Below the pieces are notes generated by a model. That model was not told the origin of the DNA, did no database searches, and saw only the letters and a list, made by a program, of their open reading frames with translations. This document shows positions 1 to 9,253 of a stretch of DNA of 64,000 nucleotides, in pieces. The DNA is taken from NCBI RefSeq assembly GCF_018595715.1, contig NZ_JAHEOJ010000020.1, positions 310,001 to 374,000 of the forward strand. Direction: 5' to 3'. The stretch comes from Glaciecola sp. XM2 (lineage in GTDB: Bacteria > Pseudomonadota > Gammaproteobacteria > Enterobacterales > Alteromonadaceae). The position numbers and the translations under genes were made by a program. The number at the start of each line of letters is the position of its first letter. The first letter of the stretch is position 1.

Positions 1-661
1 CTAAGTACCCCTCTCCCTTCAGCACAGCGATACCAATAATACGCGTGGGTAGTTTATGGCGTTTAACGTGTTGTATTAATCCCGCCATGGTGCCGCCGCT
101 TGCTACCGGCAGTATGATATTGTCAAACGGCAATGACGCCTGTGTCGCTAGCTCCGTCATAATAGTGGCGACGCCAGCCATACTGTCGCGATGTGAGCCA
201 CCTTCGGGAACAAGTGTGTCGATCGAATGGGTGGTGCATATGTCTTTGAGCCACAGCTCGTGTTCGCGTTTGCGATAATCTTCTCGACTTAGGTACTCTA
301 TGTTTGTTCCCCAGCGAATAATATCTGCAAGGGTGGGCGTAAGGGGGCTTTCAGGATGCGCACGAACAAATGCAGTAAATGCGATATTCAGCCGATAACA
401 CGCATATGCCATGGCGTGTAAGTGGTTTGAATATGCACCACCAAAGCTTCCCATATGCTGAATATTATTCGTCACGCTGTTAGCGAGTATGATTTGTAGT
501 TTACGCCATTTGTTACCGCTGATAACCGGATGGAGCAAATCATCACGCTTGCACCATAGCGTGACAGGCGATTTGTTAACGCGCACAGATAACGCCTGTA
601 AAGGAGACGGGGTAGCGATTTCAAGGCTATTCGCTATGTTATCGATGTAAGTGGTTACCAA
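1..661 (-). CDS. 1-aminocyclopropane-1-carboxylate deaminase / D-cysteine desulfhydrase family protein (3' end cut by window)
   Basis: PLP-dependent fold-type II enzyme; family members deaminate ACC or desulfhydrate D-cysteine to pyruvate, ammonia and sulfide. About 220 residues are visible. The N-terminal part reads LWCKRDDLLHP then SGNKWRK, where the lysine is the expected PLP Schiff base, followed by GGAYSNHL, the phosphate-contact region, and VPEGGSHRDSM. The C-terminal half lies beyond position 1. The only start I find after the in-frame upstream stop is a TTG at 659-661, preceded by purine-rich AAAGG. The substrate cannot be decided from this fragment. The family assignment is firm; D-cysteine desulfhydrase is the likelier role in a marine gammaproteobacterium, but that is inference. 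Confidence 0.85.
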   Translation of the reverse strand, partial: MVTTYIDNIANSLEIATPSPLQALSVRVNKSPVTLWCKRDDLLHPVISGNKWRKLQIILANSVTNNIQHMGSFGGAYSNHLHAMAYACYRLNIAFTAFVRAHPESPLTPTLADIIRWGTNIEYLSREDYRKREHELWLKDICTTHSIDTLVPEGGSHRDSMAGVATIMTELATQASLPFDNIILPVASGGTMAGLIQHVKRHKLPTRIIGIAVLKGEGYL

Positions 662-830
662 CCTTTTAACCTTTTATTTTGTTGCAAAAATGTAAATTTA
701 CATCCGAATAAGTAAGAAACGTTTTGGTTTGTCCATGTTTACCCGCTAAGTACTCTGGCATTACGAAATCTTAATGATCTAAAAGCCTGTATGTGTGCGT
801 TAATACATACATGATTACGAGGAAAAAATT

Positions 831-1343
831 ATGCAAGTTAAGTATCTCCTAGCCCTCGCTGTATGGGTATCTTTTATTATAGACGCTAAAGCAGTGTCAA
901 CCTACATCGAAAATCCCAAGCCAGTCGGCGAAGCACGCCTAGAAGTGATGTTTTGGGATATTTATGATGCGCAACTCATTGCGCCCGATGGTAAGTTTGA
1001 CCCACAGAAGCCATTCGCGCTCTCATTAACTTATTTGCGTGACTTCAAGGGAAAGAGTATAGCGAGCAGAAGCATTGACGAAATGCGCAAGCAAGGTATG
1101 ACCGACGAGGTGAAACTCGCGAAATGGTACGAAAAAATGGAGCAGGTGTTTCCTAACGTCAACGAAGGCGAAAACCTCACCGGCGTAGTCGATTCGGCCG
1201 CCAATAGCCACTTCTATTTTAACGATCAGAAAGTCGGCACCATTACTGATCCGGAGTTTAGTCAGTGGTTTTTCAATATTTGGTTGTCTGAAAAAACGTC
1301 AGAGCCCGAAATACGCGAGCAGTTGCTTGGCTCAGCACGATAA
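831..1343 (+). CDS. chalcone isomerase-like family protein, exported
   Basis: A 170-residue protein with an N-terminal hydrophobic signal peptide (about residues 1-21, ending DAKA) and a mature part resembling the bacterial chalcone-isomerase-like family (Chalcone_3). Visible hallmarks are EARLEVMFWDIYDAQLIAP and a strand/helix pattern with SLTYLRDFKG and WLSEKTSEPEIREQLLG at the end. Family members of this kind are usually non-enzymatic, periplasmic and of unknown function. GAGGAAA precedes the ATG. The next gene, a DUF3833 lipoprotein, starts 17 bases downstream, and these two families commonly sit side by side, so they probably form one transcript. Confidence 0.8.
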   Translation: MQVKYLLALAVWVSFIIDAKAVSTYIENPKPVGEARLEVMFWDIYDAQLIAPDGKFDPQKPFALSLTYLRDFKGKSIASRSIDEMRKQGMTDEVKLAKWYEKMEQVFPNVNEGENLTGVVDSAANSHFYFNDQKVGTITDPEFSQWFFNIWLSEKTSEPEIREQLLGSAR

Positions 1344-1360
1344 GATTAGAAGGTAGGGAT

Positions 1361-1912
1361 ATGAAGAAGTCATTAAGCGCTGTGCGCAAATTTATTGCCG
1401 CTGGTGCTGCTGTGCTTGCACTGTCAGCGTGTTCGGTATCTATCGACGGTGAGTCTTATGAGAACGTCGAGCCCGCGTTCGAGTTAGAGTCATTCTTTGA
1501 TGGCAAAGTCACTGCATGGGGAATTGTACAAGATAGGTCTGGTAATGTTGTGCAACGATTCATCGTTGATATCGACGGTTATAAAGAAGATGACAAACTC
1601 ATTCTTGATGAGACATTTCAATACGGTGTAGGGGATGGACCTTTAAAGCGTGTATGGACCTTAACCAAAAACGCTGACGGCACTTATACCGGCAACGCAG
1701 GTGACATCGCCGGCCCCGCAACAGGCACCTCTTATGGCAATGCATTTAGTTTTGCTTACGAGATGGATTTGGACGTTGATGGCACCACGTACCGTGTCAA
1801 CTTTGACGATTGGTTTTGGGCGTTTGATGAAAACACAATGATGAATCGCTCTTACATTAAAAAGTTCGGTATCGTAATGGCCGAAGTGACTATCTTTATG
1901 CAAAAACAATAA
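1361..1912 (+). CDS. DUF3833 family lipoprotein
   Basis: A 183-residue predicted lipoprotein. The signal sequence ends in a lipobox ALSACS, with the modified cysteine near residue 24. The mature domain has the DUF3833 pattern: LESFFDGKVTAWGIVQDRSG, RFIVDIDGY and a C-terminal DDWFWAFDENTMMNRSYIKKFG. The family is often called lipocalin-like, and no biochemical role is established. It follows the chalcone-isomerase-like gene closely with AGAAGGTAGGGAT before the ATG, so the pair is likely co-transcribed. Its stop codon adjoins the end of the convergent histidine kinase gene, with no intergenic space. Confidence 0.82.
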   Translation: MKKSLSAVRKFIAAGAAVLALSACSVSIDGESYENVEPAFELESFFDGKVTAWGIVQDRSGNVVQRFIVDIDGYKEDDKLILDETFQYGVGDGPLKRVWTLTKNADGTYTGNAGDIAGPATGTSYGNAFSFAYEMDLDVDGTTYRVNFDDWFWAFDENTMMNRSYIKKFGIVMAEVTIFMQKQ

Positions 1913-3313
1913 TCATTTGGCGCTGCCCTCTACCGGTAGCGTGAATGTGCAGCACAAGCCTGACGGCGTATCTATATGCGTTTTTGAGAACACTATTTCG
2001 CCGTTGTGGAGGCTAACAATAGCCGAGACCAAACTGAGCCCTAGCCCATTGCCGCTCGCTGTGCGGCTCTTATCTTCTCTATAGAAGCGTTCTGTTAGCT
2101 TATCAATGACTTCTTCGTTAACACCTATACCGCTATCATCCACGCTAAACTTATAGGCGTTTAAATGTTTGTCTTGTGTGATGCTAATGTTTATAGTGCC
2201 GTTAGCGGGCGTAAATTTCACCGCGTTATCCAGCACATTCGCAAAGGCCTGAAAAAGAAGGTTTTTGTCGCTATGTAACATTAAGTTGGGTTCGATTGTA
2301 GTGCCTAGTTTAATGGCTTTGTCTTCGATAATCGGCTGATACAGGTCGATGACGTCCTCAACTACCATACTGATGTCGGTTTGCTCAAAACCTGAGCGTT
2401 TGGCGCTAGATTCAATGTCCGTTATTCTTAATAGTGAATTAAAGATATCTAGCAGTTTGTCACACTCTTCGATGAGGGCGTACTTATCGTCTTGATTCGG
2501 AAGTTGCTCAATGTGTGACTTTAAGCGAGTAAGAGGGGTTCTAAGGTCGTGTGCAATGCTGTCGGAGACACTTTGAATATTGTTCACAGACTGCTGTATT
2601 TTCTCGAGCATACGATTTAGGGCGAGGGTAAGCTTACTTAAATCATCCCAACTACTATCTACATACAATCGATCATTTAAGTTACCTGTTGAAATGATTT
2701 CATCTGCGGTTTCAGATATTAAATTAATTCGGCTTACCACATAGTAGGCAACCACAATACTCAATATAGAAATGATACACACGATAACAATCAATATAGA
2801 CGATGAGGTTCGCGCAAGTTTTACGGCAAATTCAATGTCTTGTACACTACGCGCGATAAGTAAAGTGTCTTTGTTGCCAAATTCCATGACCATCGCAATG
2901 GCTGTTTCTTGCTGTCCGCGACTGGCGAATCGTCCTTGATCGGGACGCATATCTACTTCGATTTCCAGTAATCCATTTTTAATGGGGACTACGTCTGAGT
3001 CGGGCCAAGTGGCAAGGTTGCCAGCAATATAGCGGCCATTGTTATCTTTGAGGTAGTACAAAAAGCCGTTGTTGATGCTGTTTATGCGATCTTCTAAAGC
3101 TTGAATAACCGCACTTCTTCCCGCTGCCGTATACAAACTTCGAAAGCCGCCGATATCAGCTGAGATTGCCGCTTGGGTTTCGCTTATCAGTAGATCATCG
3201 TTAGCGACGGTAAGCACATAGGTGTTAAATCCAACGCCAAGCAAAAGCAGTGAGGTAAAAATAAAACTAACAATAAAGCTGGAGCTTTTTGTATATGCCT
3301 GGATTGCGCGCAT
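1913..3313 (-). CDS. membrane sensor histidine kinase (OmpR/PhoB-partner class)
   Basis: A 466-residue two-component sensor. A first membrane segment at about 12-36 precedes a roughly 130-residue periplasmic sensor region, a second segment lies at about 172-193, and a HAMP linker follows. The dimerisation/phosphotransfer helix reads SVSDSIAHDLRTPLTRLKSH, with phospho-acceptor His255. The ATPase domain shows DNAVKFTP (N box), DDSGIGV (G1) and GNGLGLSLV (G2). It lies 16 bases downstream of its response regulator gene on the same strand, so the two form a regulator-then-sensor operon. The sensor domain gives no clue to the signal I can recognise. The start ATG has only a weak ribosome site, consistent with coupling to the upstream gene. 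Confidence 0.92.
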   Translation of the reverse strand: MRAIQAYTKSSSFIVSFIFTSLLLLGVGFNTYVLTVANDDLLISETQAAISADIGGFRSLYTAAGRSAVIQALEDRINSINNGFLYYLKDNNGRYIAGNLATWPDSDVVPIKNGLLEIEVDMRPDQGRFASRGQQETAIAMVMEFGNKDTLLIARSVQDIEFAVKLARTSSSILIVIVCIISILSIVVAYYVVSRINLISETADEIISTGNLNDRLYVDSSWDDLSKLTLALNRMLEKIQQSVNNIQSVSDSIAHDLRTPLTRLKSHIEQLPNQDDKYALIEECDKLLDIFNSLLRITDIESSAKRSGFEQTDISMVVEDVIDLYQPIIEDKAIKLGTTIEPNLMLHSDKNLLFQAFANVLDNAVKFTPANGTINISITQDKHLNAYKFSVDDSGIGVNEEVIDKLTERFYREDKSRTASGNGLGLSLVSAIVSLHNGEIVFSKTHIDTPSGLCCTFTLPVEGSAK

Positions 3314-3329
3314 GGACTAATAAACTCGC

Positions 3330-4028
3330 TTAAGATTGGCTACTAATTTTGTAACCGGCACCGCGAATTGTCTCAATCATGGGGTAAGAAAACCCTTTAT
3401 CAATTTTGTTGCGTAAGCGGCTAATGTGAACATCAATGACGTTTGTTTGCGGGTCAAAGTTATATTCCCATACTTTTTCTAACAGCATCGTGCGCGTTAC
3501 TATTTTATCTTCATTTTGCATGAGATACTCAAGGAGCTTGAACTCTTTAGATTGAAGATCAATTTCTTGACCCTCTCTTACGACCTTGCGGTTTATGAGG
3601 TCTAGCTTGAGCTCACCCATCGTCATTTCTGTTTGCGAGGCAGACGACGTACTTGCACGGCTACCTAAAATTTCAATACGCGCTAACAACTCTTCAAATG
3701 CAAAGGGTTTGGTTAAATAATCATCTGCACCCGCTCTCAACCCTGTCACTTTATCTTCTACTTTGTTTTTTGCACTTAAAAATAAAACAGGTGTAGTAAC
3801 GTCGTTTTCTCTGAGCTGCTTTAATACGTCTAGACCGTCGATTTTTGGAAGCATGCGATCTAATATAATGACCGAATATGTGTCTTGTGCAGCGCCATCT
3901 AGCGCTAGCTGCAGGCCTGTTTTGCCGTCACGTGCAAGTTCACAAGTATAACCCGCCTGGGTCAAGCCTAGCTCGATAAAGTTTGCAACGGTAGGTTCGT
4001 CTTCAACAATGAGTAATTTCATAGCCAT
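3330..4028 (-). CDS. OmpR/PhoB-family response regulator
   Basis: A 232-residue regulator with an N-terminal receiver domain (LLIVEDEP acidic pair; phospho-acceptor Asp57 in VIILDRMLP; the conserved lysine in LTKPFAFEELLARIE) and a C-terminal winged-helix domain. The latter shows LQSKEFKLLEYLM and VIDVHISRLRNKID, then RGAGYKI, the usual trans-activation and recognition elements. It is the first gene of an operon with the sensor kinase. The start could be either of two ATGs six bases apart; the upstream one is used here. The regulated genes are unknown. The family call is certain; the pathway is not. Confidence 0.93.
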   Translation of the reverse strand: MAMKLLIVEDEPTVANFIELGLTQAGYTCELARDGKTGLQLALDGAAQDTYSVIILDRMLPKIDGLDVLKQLRENDVTTPVLFLSAKNKVEDKVTGLRAGADDYLTKPFAFEELLARIEILGSRASTSSASQTEMTMGELKLDLINRKVVREGQEIDLQSKEFKLLEYLMQNEDKIVTRTMLLEKVWEYNFDPQTNVIDVHISRLRNKIDKGFSYPMIETIRGAGYKISSQS

Positions 4029-4095
4029 AAAATAACTGTTAACCTTGAATTTCTATTAGATAAGATACAGCTTTTAACCATAAAAGGAACATAAT

Positions 4096-4479
4096 GTGTT
4101 TGTTATCATCATATGTATGGCGTTAGTCGTGTTTATGCCTCTGGTGGCAAAAATCCCTTTAGTTGTGATGATGCATAAAGAAGGTAAATACGACAATCGA
4201 CATCCACGCAGCCAGCAAAATCGCTTAGAAGGCTTAGGTGCCAGAGCAAGTGCAGCGCAGCAAAACAGTTTTGAAGCGATATGTTTTTTTGCGCCAACGG
4301 TGTTGCTAGTATTAGCCCTCGATTCACACAATTTGTATACCGTGCAGTTATGTATTGCCTTTGTGTTACTCAGGTTCATCTATTTGATATGCTACTGGGG
4401 TAACTGGCACATTGCTAGAAGTGTTATTTGGGTGTTAGCAATGGCAACGGTTGTTGCACACTACGTGCTTCTTTTTTAA
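4096..4479 (+). CDS. MAPEG family integral membrane protein
   Basis: A 127-residue protein with about four hydrophobic segments (roughly 1-20, 60-76, 83-100 and 108-126). The loop after the first helix, with NRHPRSQQNRLEGLGARASAA, followed by QNSFEAICFFAPTVLL, matches the bacterial MAPEG family (membrane-associated proteins in eicosanoid and glutathione metabolism). Bacterial members of this short type have no defined substrate. The start is a GTG with AAAAGGAA nine bases upstream; an overlapping ATG two bases earlier is in another frame. The 3' end overlaps the convergent aceK stop by four bases. Confidence 0.78.
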   Translation: MFVIIICMALVVFMPLVAKIPLVVMMHKEGKYDNRHPRSQQNRLEGLGARASAAQQNSFEAICFFAPTVLLVLALDSHNLYTVQLCIAFVLLRFIYLICYWGNWHIARSVIWVLAMATVVAHYVLLF

Positions 4480-6254
4480 TCTTGCCTAAAGCGAATATGA
4501 GGCGGGTAGGGCGTAAAGTTTTGAATGACGCCTTTACTCGCAATGCTTTGTACCTGACGCCAATATTGCGGGCTAAAAAGTTCACTATGATATTCACGCA
4601 ATAAGTCTTTTAGGTGTTTCTTACCGACGATAAAATGCTCAAATTGTTCTGGGAAAACATCATTTGGCGCCACAGAGAGAGTATCTAAGGCATAAGGGTC
4701 GTCAGATTTTGGAATTTCTCTAAAGTTCGGCTGGTCCATGTAGCATATCTCGTCATAATCATAGAATATGACGCGACCAGTTTTGGTTATGCCAAAATTT
4801 TTGTGCAGCATATCGCCTGGAAATATGTTCGCATAGGCAATCTGTTTGATACATAAACCCAAATCGTTAATGGCGCTTTTTACCTTTTCTTCATCGGTTT
4901 CATGCTGTAAGTACAGGTTTAGCGGCGTCATTCGTCTTTCTATGTACATATGTTTGATGATCACTTCATCTTCTTTTACTTCAATGCTCGTTGCACAAGT
5001 ATCTTGTAGGTGAGTGAGCAAGGTTTCGTCGAAGCGCGCCCTTGGCAAAGAAAAGTTCACATACTCGTGCGTATCAGCCATGCGTCCCACGCGGTCGGTC
5101 ATTTTAACGAGTCGATAGCAGTCTTTTACATGCTCACGAGTGATTTTTTTACTTTCTGCAAATTCATCACGAATAATTTTAAATACTACGCCATAAGAAG
5201 GCAGATGAAATACCGCCATCACCAAGCCTTTAATTCCTGGTGCCAGTTCAAAGTTGTCGTCGCTATTGTCTAAATGCTGCAAAAAATTACGATAAAACAC
5301 AGTTTTCCCGTGTTTATAAAAGCCTAGGGACATGTAAAGCTCAAAGTGCTTTTTATGAGGAAGGAGCTCTTGCAGAAAAGCGACCACTTCAGCAGGGTTT
5401 TGGGTTTGCGCCATAAAATACGAACGCGCAAATCCGAAAATAACGCTCATATGTGCACGCTCTGTCAGTAGTGCGTCGACCATCAAGGTGTTCATTTCGG
5501 TCATCTGCAGGGCAATGACAAAAGGAAGTGTTTCGTCGGGCATGCAAATTCTGCCCACTAGGTATGCGGCTTTGCCGCGATAGAATACCGGTTTGAGTAC
5601 TTCTACGGTGTGAACCGAGGCCAATTGCGCTTTGTTTAACCTCTTTCTCAACGCTGTTTCGAGATTCTCTAAATCCAGTGCAAAGTCATCAAAGGGGACT
5701 TTAAAGCGATAGGTATCAAATATCGCTTCATACATCCCTCTTACGGTTGTTGATGTGTCAAAGCTATTGACGACCTTGTGGCGGCCGGGGCCTGGCAGGT
5801 AGCATCGACTTGGCAAAACAAACATCACTTTGTCATCAATTTTTTGATGTCGATAAATGCGTCCAATAACCGAGTTATAGAAGGTCTCTGCTAGCTCAAA
5901 CTGCGGATGGTCGCTTAATAGCTTGCTGTAGTGCGTTTTAGTCGCAATCCAAAATGAGTCGGGCAATTGATGCGGCGGTATGGTTTGATAAACATCGGTC
6001 ACCACTTCCGAGAGGCTTTGATGATAGATGGTGATACGTTCTTTTATCGCTTGTTGCGACTGCGTCCATTGGCAACGTTCAAAACGCTCTTGAGCACCCG
6101 CGGTAATGCGGCTATACCAACGATAGGATTTGTCGAAGCCGCTTAATATTTGATACGCGAGCTTTTTTGCCGTTTCTTCTTCTGTTTGAACCTGGTCTAA
6201 CAACATGGATGCCGATGTAAAAATTGTCTTGAGCCGTTTGTACCTGATTTTCAC
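4476..6254 (-). CDS. aceK: isocitrate dehydrogenase kinase/phosphatase
   Basis: Bifunctional enzyme that phosphorylates and dephosphorylates isocitrate dehydrogenase, and so sets flux between the TCA cycle and the glyoxylate bypass. At 592 residues it is close to the enterobacterial length (about 578). Visible family landmarks are VFKIIRDEFAESKKITREHV (ATP-binding lysine region), MADTHEYVNF and GDMLHKNFGITKTGRVIFYDYDEICYM, the kinase catalytic and metal-binding segment. It stands alone here, without aceA or aceB next to it, unlike the enterobacterial aceBAK operon. It converges on the MAPEG gene, and its promoter must lie in the 6255-6591 gap. Confidence 0.95.
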   Translation of the reverse strand: MKIRYKRLKTIFTSASMLLDQVQTEEETAKKLAYQILSGFDKSYRWYSRITAGAQERFERCQWTQSQQAIKERITIYHQSLSEVVTDVYQTIPPHQLPDSFWIATKTHYSKLLSDHPQFELAETFYNSVIGRIYRHQKIDDKVMFVLPSRCYLPGPGRHKVVNSFDTSTTVRGMYEAIFDTYRFKVPFDDFALDLENLETALRKRLNKAQLASVHTVEVLKPVFYRGKAAYLVGRICMPDETLPFVIALQMTEMNTLMVDALLTERAHMSVIFGFARSYFMAQTQNPAEVVAFLQELLPHKKHFELYMSLGFYKHGKTVFYRNFLQHLDNSDDNFELAPGIKGLVMAVFHLPSYGVVFKIIRDEFAESKKITREHVKDCYRLVKMTDRVGRMADTHEYVNFSLPRARFDETLLTHLQDTCATSIEVKEDEVIIKHMYIERRMTPLNLYLQHETDEEKVKSAINDLGLCIKQIAYANIFPGDMLHKNFGITKTGRVIFYDYDEICYMDQPNFREIPKSDDPYALDTLSVAPNDVFPEQFEHFIVGKKHLKDLLREYHSELFSPQYWRQVQSIASKGVIQNFTPYPPHIRFRQD

Positions 6255-6591
6255 TCATCTCGCCAGTATGAGCTGGCAAATTACGACTAAAGTGAGATTA
6301 ACAAACTCGTGCGTGCACCCACAAATGTATTAAGGATTGATAGTTGCACAAGGAACATTACATTGAACTAACACGCCATCCTTTAGCAAATATTGGGCAG
6401 TTAAACATATCGCAATCTGTTGGAGCCGAAAAACACAGCCGAACCAAAGCGAGTAGCCAGTTCACTTGAGCAAGCCTTAGTGGTCAGAAATTGTGGGTCA
6501 AATATTTTGTTTCAATAAAAACCTACCATTTACCCCACACAATTTCATTTTCCTAGTTGACATTTAGACGTCTATACGGCAAATTGACGGC
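6255..6591. other. intergenic gap between aceK and the thr leader
   Basis: This non-coding stretch must contain the divergent promoters of aceK and the threonine operon. An inverted pair, AAATTGTGGG near 6488 and CCCACACAATTT near 6534-6545, could pair across about 40 bases, but I cannot assign it a function. A good -35-like hexamer, TTGACA, is at 6557-6562 and a MetJ-like octamer lies directly downstream (listed separately). I see no convincing open reading frame. Confidence 0.6.
6557..6590 (+). promoter_or_regulatory. candidate thr promoter with embedded MetJ-like box
   Basis: TTGACA at 6557-6562 is a perfect -35 hexamer. AGACGTCT at 6566-6573 is a perfect match to the MetJ operator half-site. 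The adjoining octamers TGACATTT-like (upstream) and ATACGGCA (downstream) match it at about five of eight positions. The box would lie between -35 and -10, a good place for repression. No strong -10 is visible: the best-spaced hexamer, CAAATT at 6580, matches three of six. A promoter here would start transcription close to the leader ATG. Seen: the hexamer and octamer. Inferred: function. Confidence 0.4.
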
Positions 6592-6666
6592 ATGAACATA
6601 AGATCAATTACTAACGACATGATGCGTATTATGACCATTACCACCTTTTTTGAGGGCGGTCGTTAG
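6592..6666 (+). CDS. thrL: thr operon leader peptide
   Basis: A 24-codon open frame, too short for automatic calling, reads MNIRSITNDMMRIMTITTFF then EGGR. It holds four threonine and four isoleucine residues, with a cluster MTITT just before the end. Such a peptide is expected of a threonine/isoleucine-sensing attenuator: ribosome stalling at Thr or Ile codons decides whether the downstream terminator forms. A small hairpin, CTTGTG-T-CACAAG (6667-6679), directly follows the stop, and a terminator lies 25 bases on. The start is uncertain, since in-frame ATGs also occur at 6619, 6622 and 6631 and no clear ribosome site is seen. Confidence 0.68.
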   Translation: MNIRSITNDMMRIMTITTFFEGGR

Positions 6667-6690
6667 CTTGTGTCACAAGTTTAGTTAACG

Positions 6691-6716
6691 AAAGCCCGCA
6701 CAATGCGGGCTTTTTT
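6691..6716 (+). terminator. thr operon attenuator (Rho-independent terminator)
   Basis: AAAGCCCGCA, loop CAA, TGCGGGCTTT and a run of T form a ten-pair GC-rich stem with a U tract. It lies between the leader peptide and thrA, about 70 bases before the thrA ATG. Position and structure fit a classical transcription attenuator, and it would otherwise stop transcription into thrA. Confidence 0.85.
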
Positions 6717-6787
6717 GTTGGTGTAAAGTGTAAATTAATTCAAATGGTTAGCGGTATAACGAGTAATTAAAGAGCGAGGAGTCTCTA

Positions 6788-9253
6788 ATGAAGGTGTTAA
6801 AGTTTGGTGGTTCGTCTTTGGCTGACGCACAACGTTACCTGCGGGTATATGAAATTAGCCAATCGACCCACAAGACAGAAGGGGCCGCAGTTGTTCTATC
6901 TGCGCCAAAGGGCGTGACAAATGCACTTTCTTTGTTATGTGAGCAAGCCCAAAGCGGCAAGGATTATGGCGAGCTATTAGCCAAACTCAATATGACCCTC
7001 ACAAGTATTGCCACCGAACTTCATACCCTCTTGCCTAACTTAAACTACGATGACCTTTCAGCGTTTATTGAACAAAAACTAAGCTTGCTGTCGCAACAAT
7101 TACAAGGCATTAAGTTGCTTGCATCTTGTCCAGACCAAGTCACCGCAAGCATTTTGAGTATGGGGGAGTATGTGAGCGTGCGCATCTTTAGCGAGATACT
7201 GCATGCACACAACATTGATAACATTATTTTAGACCCAGTGGATTACGTGCAAGCGAGCGGTGATTACTTAGATAGCTTGGCGCAGTTAGACATTAGCCGC
7301 GCTAAATTCAGTGATGTTGATGCAAGTGGCAGTCATTTATTAATTATGCCTGGGTTTGTTGCGGCTAATGAAGATGGCGAAAAAGTTACCCTAGGACGCA
7401 ACGGCTCTGATTATTCCGCGGCTATTCTTGCCGCATGCATTAACGCTAGCTGCTGCGAAATTTGGACAGACGTTGACGGTGTTTATAATGCCGATCCTAA
7501 TCAGGTAGATGGCGCGGTGTTGCTCGATAAGCTGACGTATCAAGAAGCCATGGAGCTGTCTTATTTTGGCGCCAAAGTACTTCATCCTAAAACCATCGGT
7601 CCGATAGCTCAATTTGGTATTCCTTGCTTAATTCGAAACACACTCAACCCCGCAGCTCCAGGCACGCTCATCAGCCACGAAAAGAGTACGCTTTGGACCA
7701 GTGTGAAAGGCATATCGCATCTTGAAGATATTGTGATGTTTAATATTTCAGGCCCGGGCATGAAGGGCATGGTGGGCATGGCAAGTCGCATTTTTGATGT
7801 CATTTCAAAAGGGAATATCTCGATTTCTCTGATCACGCAGTCATCATCAGAATACAGCATCAGCTTTTGTGTTGCCCATAAAGACTCTCATAAGGCACTG
7901 GAGCTGCTTGAGGAGAACTTCGCATTAGAGTTGAGCAACCATCTACTTGAGCCAATTGAAGTACGCGAAAACCTGGCGATTGTGACCTTAGTAGGTGACG
8001 GCATGCGTCATTCAAAGGGACTTGCTGCAAAATTCTTTAATGCGCTAGCCCAAGCTCGGGTGAACAACGTCGCGATTGCACAAGGCTCATCAGAGCGTTC
8101 AATATCTACCGTAATCGATAACGATAAAGCTAAAAAAGCGGTGAAAGTTATTCATCAAAACTTTTTTGCCCAGCTCAATACCATCGACGCGTTCTTTATT
8201 GGTTGTGGCTTGGTCGGAAAAGAGCTGTTGGCGCAAATTGCTCAACAACAGAGCAAGCTTCTTGAAAAGAATATAAAACTGACCGTGTATGGCATAGCAA
8301 ACAGTAAAGCCTGCTTGTTAGACGCAAACGGTATTGGCATGAACAACGAGTGGCCACACAAGCTCGCTCAAGCCGATAAACCTTTATCGCTAGAGCGTTT
8401 GACTGACTTTGTTGTAGCCCATAGTTTAACCAACCCAGTGATTGTCGATTGTACGAGCAGCCAAGAGATAGCCGATATGTATCTTGCTATGATGGATGCT
8501 GGGTTTCATGTAGTCACCCCCAATAAGAAAGCCAATACATCTTCGTTTGAGCGTTACTTGGCGCTCCATCAAACCGCGCTTGATAATAAGCGCCAGTATT
8601 TGTACGAAACAACCGTTGGTGCCGGACTGCCGGTGATTGATAATTTACAGAAGTTGGTGATTGCAGGTGATGAGCTGCGCAAATTTGAAGGGATTTTGTC
8701 AGGGTCGTTGTCTTTTGTATTTGGCAAGTTAGACGAAGGCTTAAGTTTGTCTGAAGCGACTAACATTGCCAAGCAAAACGGCTTTACAGAGCCTGATCCG
8801 CGCGACGACTTGTCAGGTATGGATGTGGCTCGTAAGCTGCTTATTATGGCGCGCGAGTCGGGCATGTGTCTTGAGCTTAGCGATATTGAAATTGAGTCGG
8901 TGCTGCCGGATGATTTTGATGCCACAGGCGACATTGACACCTTTATGGCAAACTTACCTAAGCTTGATGCGCAGCTACAAAAAAGAATTGAACACGCCAA
9001 AGCAAACAACCAAGTGTTGCGATATGTTGGCGCGATAGAAGGCGGCAAGTGCACGGTGAGCATTCAAGCTGTCGACTTAAGTCATCCATTAGCGGCAGTC
9101 AAAGATGGGGAGAATGCGCTGGCGATACACTCGCGCTATTATCAGCCAATCCCATATGTGATTCGTGGCTACGGTGCAGGCGCGGTAGTTACCGCTGCAG
9201 GTGTATTTGCTGACTTGTTGCGCACCACGCCTACCCAACAGGAGTATCGCTAA
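6788..9253 (+). CDS. thrA: bifunctional aspartokinase I / homoserine dehydrogenase I
   Basis: Catalyses the first and third steps from aspartate to threonine: phosphorylation of aspartate and NADPH-dependent reduction of aspartate semialdehyde to homoserine. 821 residues, matching the E. coli length of 820. The N-terminal kinase begins with KFGGSS (5-10) and contains [10 protein letters not shown] and FGAKVLHP. Two ACT-type regulatory segments follow ([39 protein letters not shown]). The dehydrogenase half starts near residue 465 with [12 protein letters not shown] and contains [11 protein letters not shown] and [20 protein letters not shown] lies before the ATG. Its stop shares a base with the thrB ATG (TAATG), giving tight coupling. 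It is controlled by the upstream leader and attenuator. Confidence 0.97.
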   Translation: MKVLKFGGSSLADAQRYLRVYEISQSTHKTEGAAVVLSAPKGVTNALSLLCEQAQSGKDYGELLAKLNMTLTSIATELHTLLPNLNYDDLSAFIEQKLSLLSQQLQGIKLLASCPDQVTASILSMGEYVSVRIFSEILHAHNIDNIILDPVDYVQASGDYLDSLAQLDISRAKFSDVDASGSHLLIMPGFVAANEDGEKVTLGRNGSDYSAAILAACINASCCEIWTDVDGVYNADPNQVDGAVLLDKLTYQEAMELSYFGAKVLHPKTIGPIAQFGIPCLIRNTLNPAAPGTLISHEKSTLWTSVKGISHLEDIVMFNISGPGMKGMVGMASRIFDVISKGNISISLITQSSSEYSISFCVAHKDSHKALELLEENFALELSNHLLEPIEVRENLAIVTLVGDGMRHSKGLAAKFFNALAQARVNNVAIAQGSSERSISTVIDNDKAKKAVKVIHQNFFAQLNTIDAFFIGCGLVGKELLAQIAQQQSKLLEKNIKLTVYGIANSKACLLDANGIGMNNEWPHKLAQADKPLSLERLTDFVVAHSLTNPVIVDCTSSQEIADMYLAMMDAGFHVVTPNKKANTSSFERYLALHQTALDNKRQYLYETTVGAGLPVIDNLQKLVIAGDELRKFEGILSGSLSFVFGKLDEGLSLSEATNIAKQNGFTEPDPRDDLSGMDVARKLLIMARESGMCLELSDIEIESVLPDDFDATGDIDTFMANLPKLDAQLQKRIEHAKANNQVLRYVGAIEGGKCTVSIQAVDLSHPLAAVKDGENALAIHSRYYQPIPYVIRGYGAGAVVTAAGVFADLLRTTPTQQEYR

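Noticed and set aside
8569-9063. 164-codon antisense frame inside thrA
   Set aside because: Entirely overlapped by the conserved homoserine dehydrogenase domain, with Ser-rich shadow composition.
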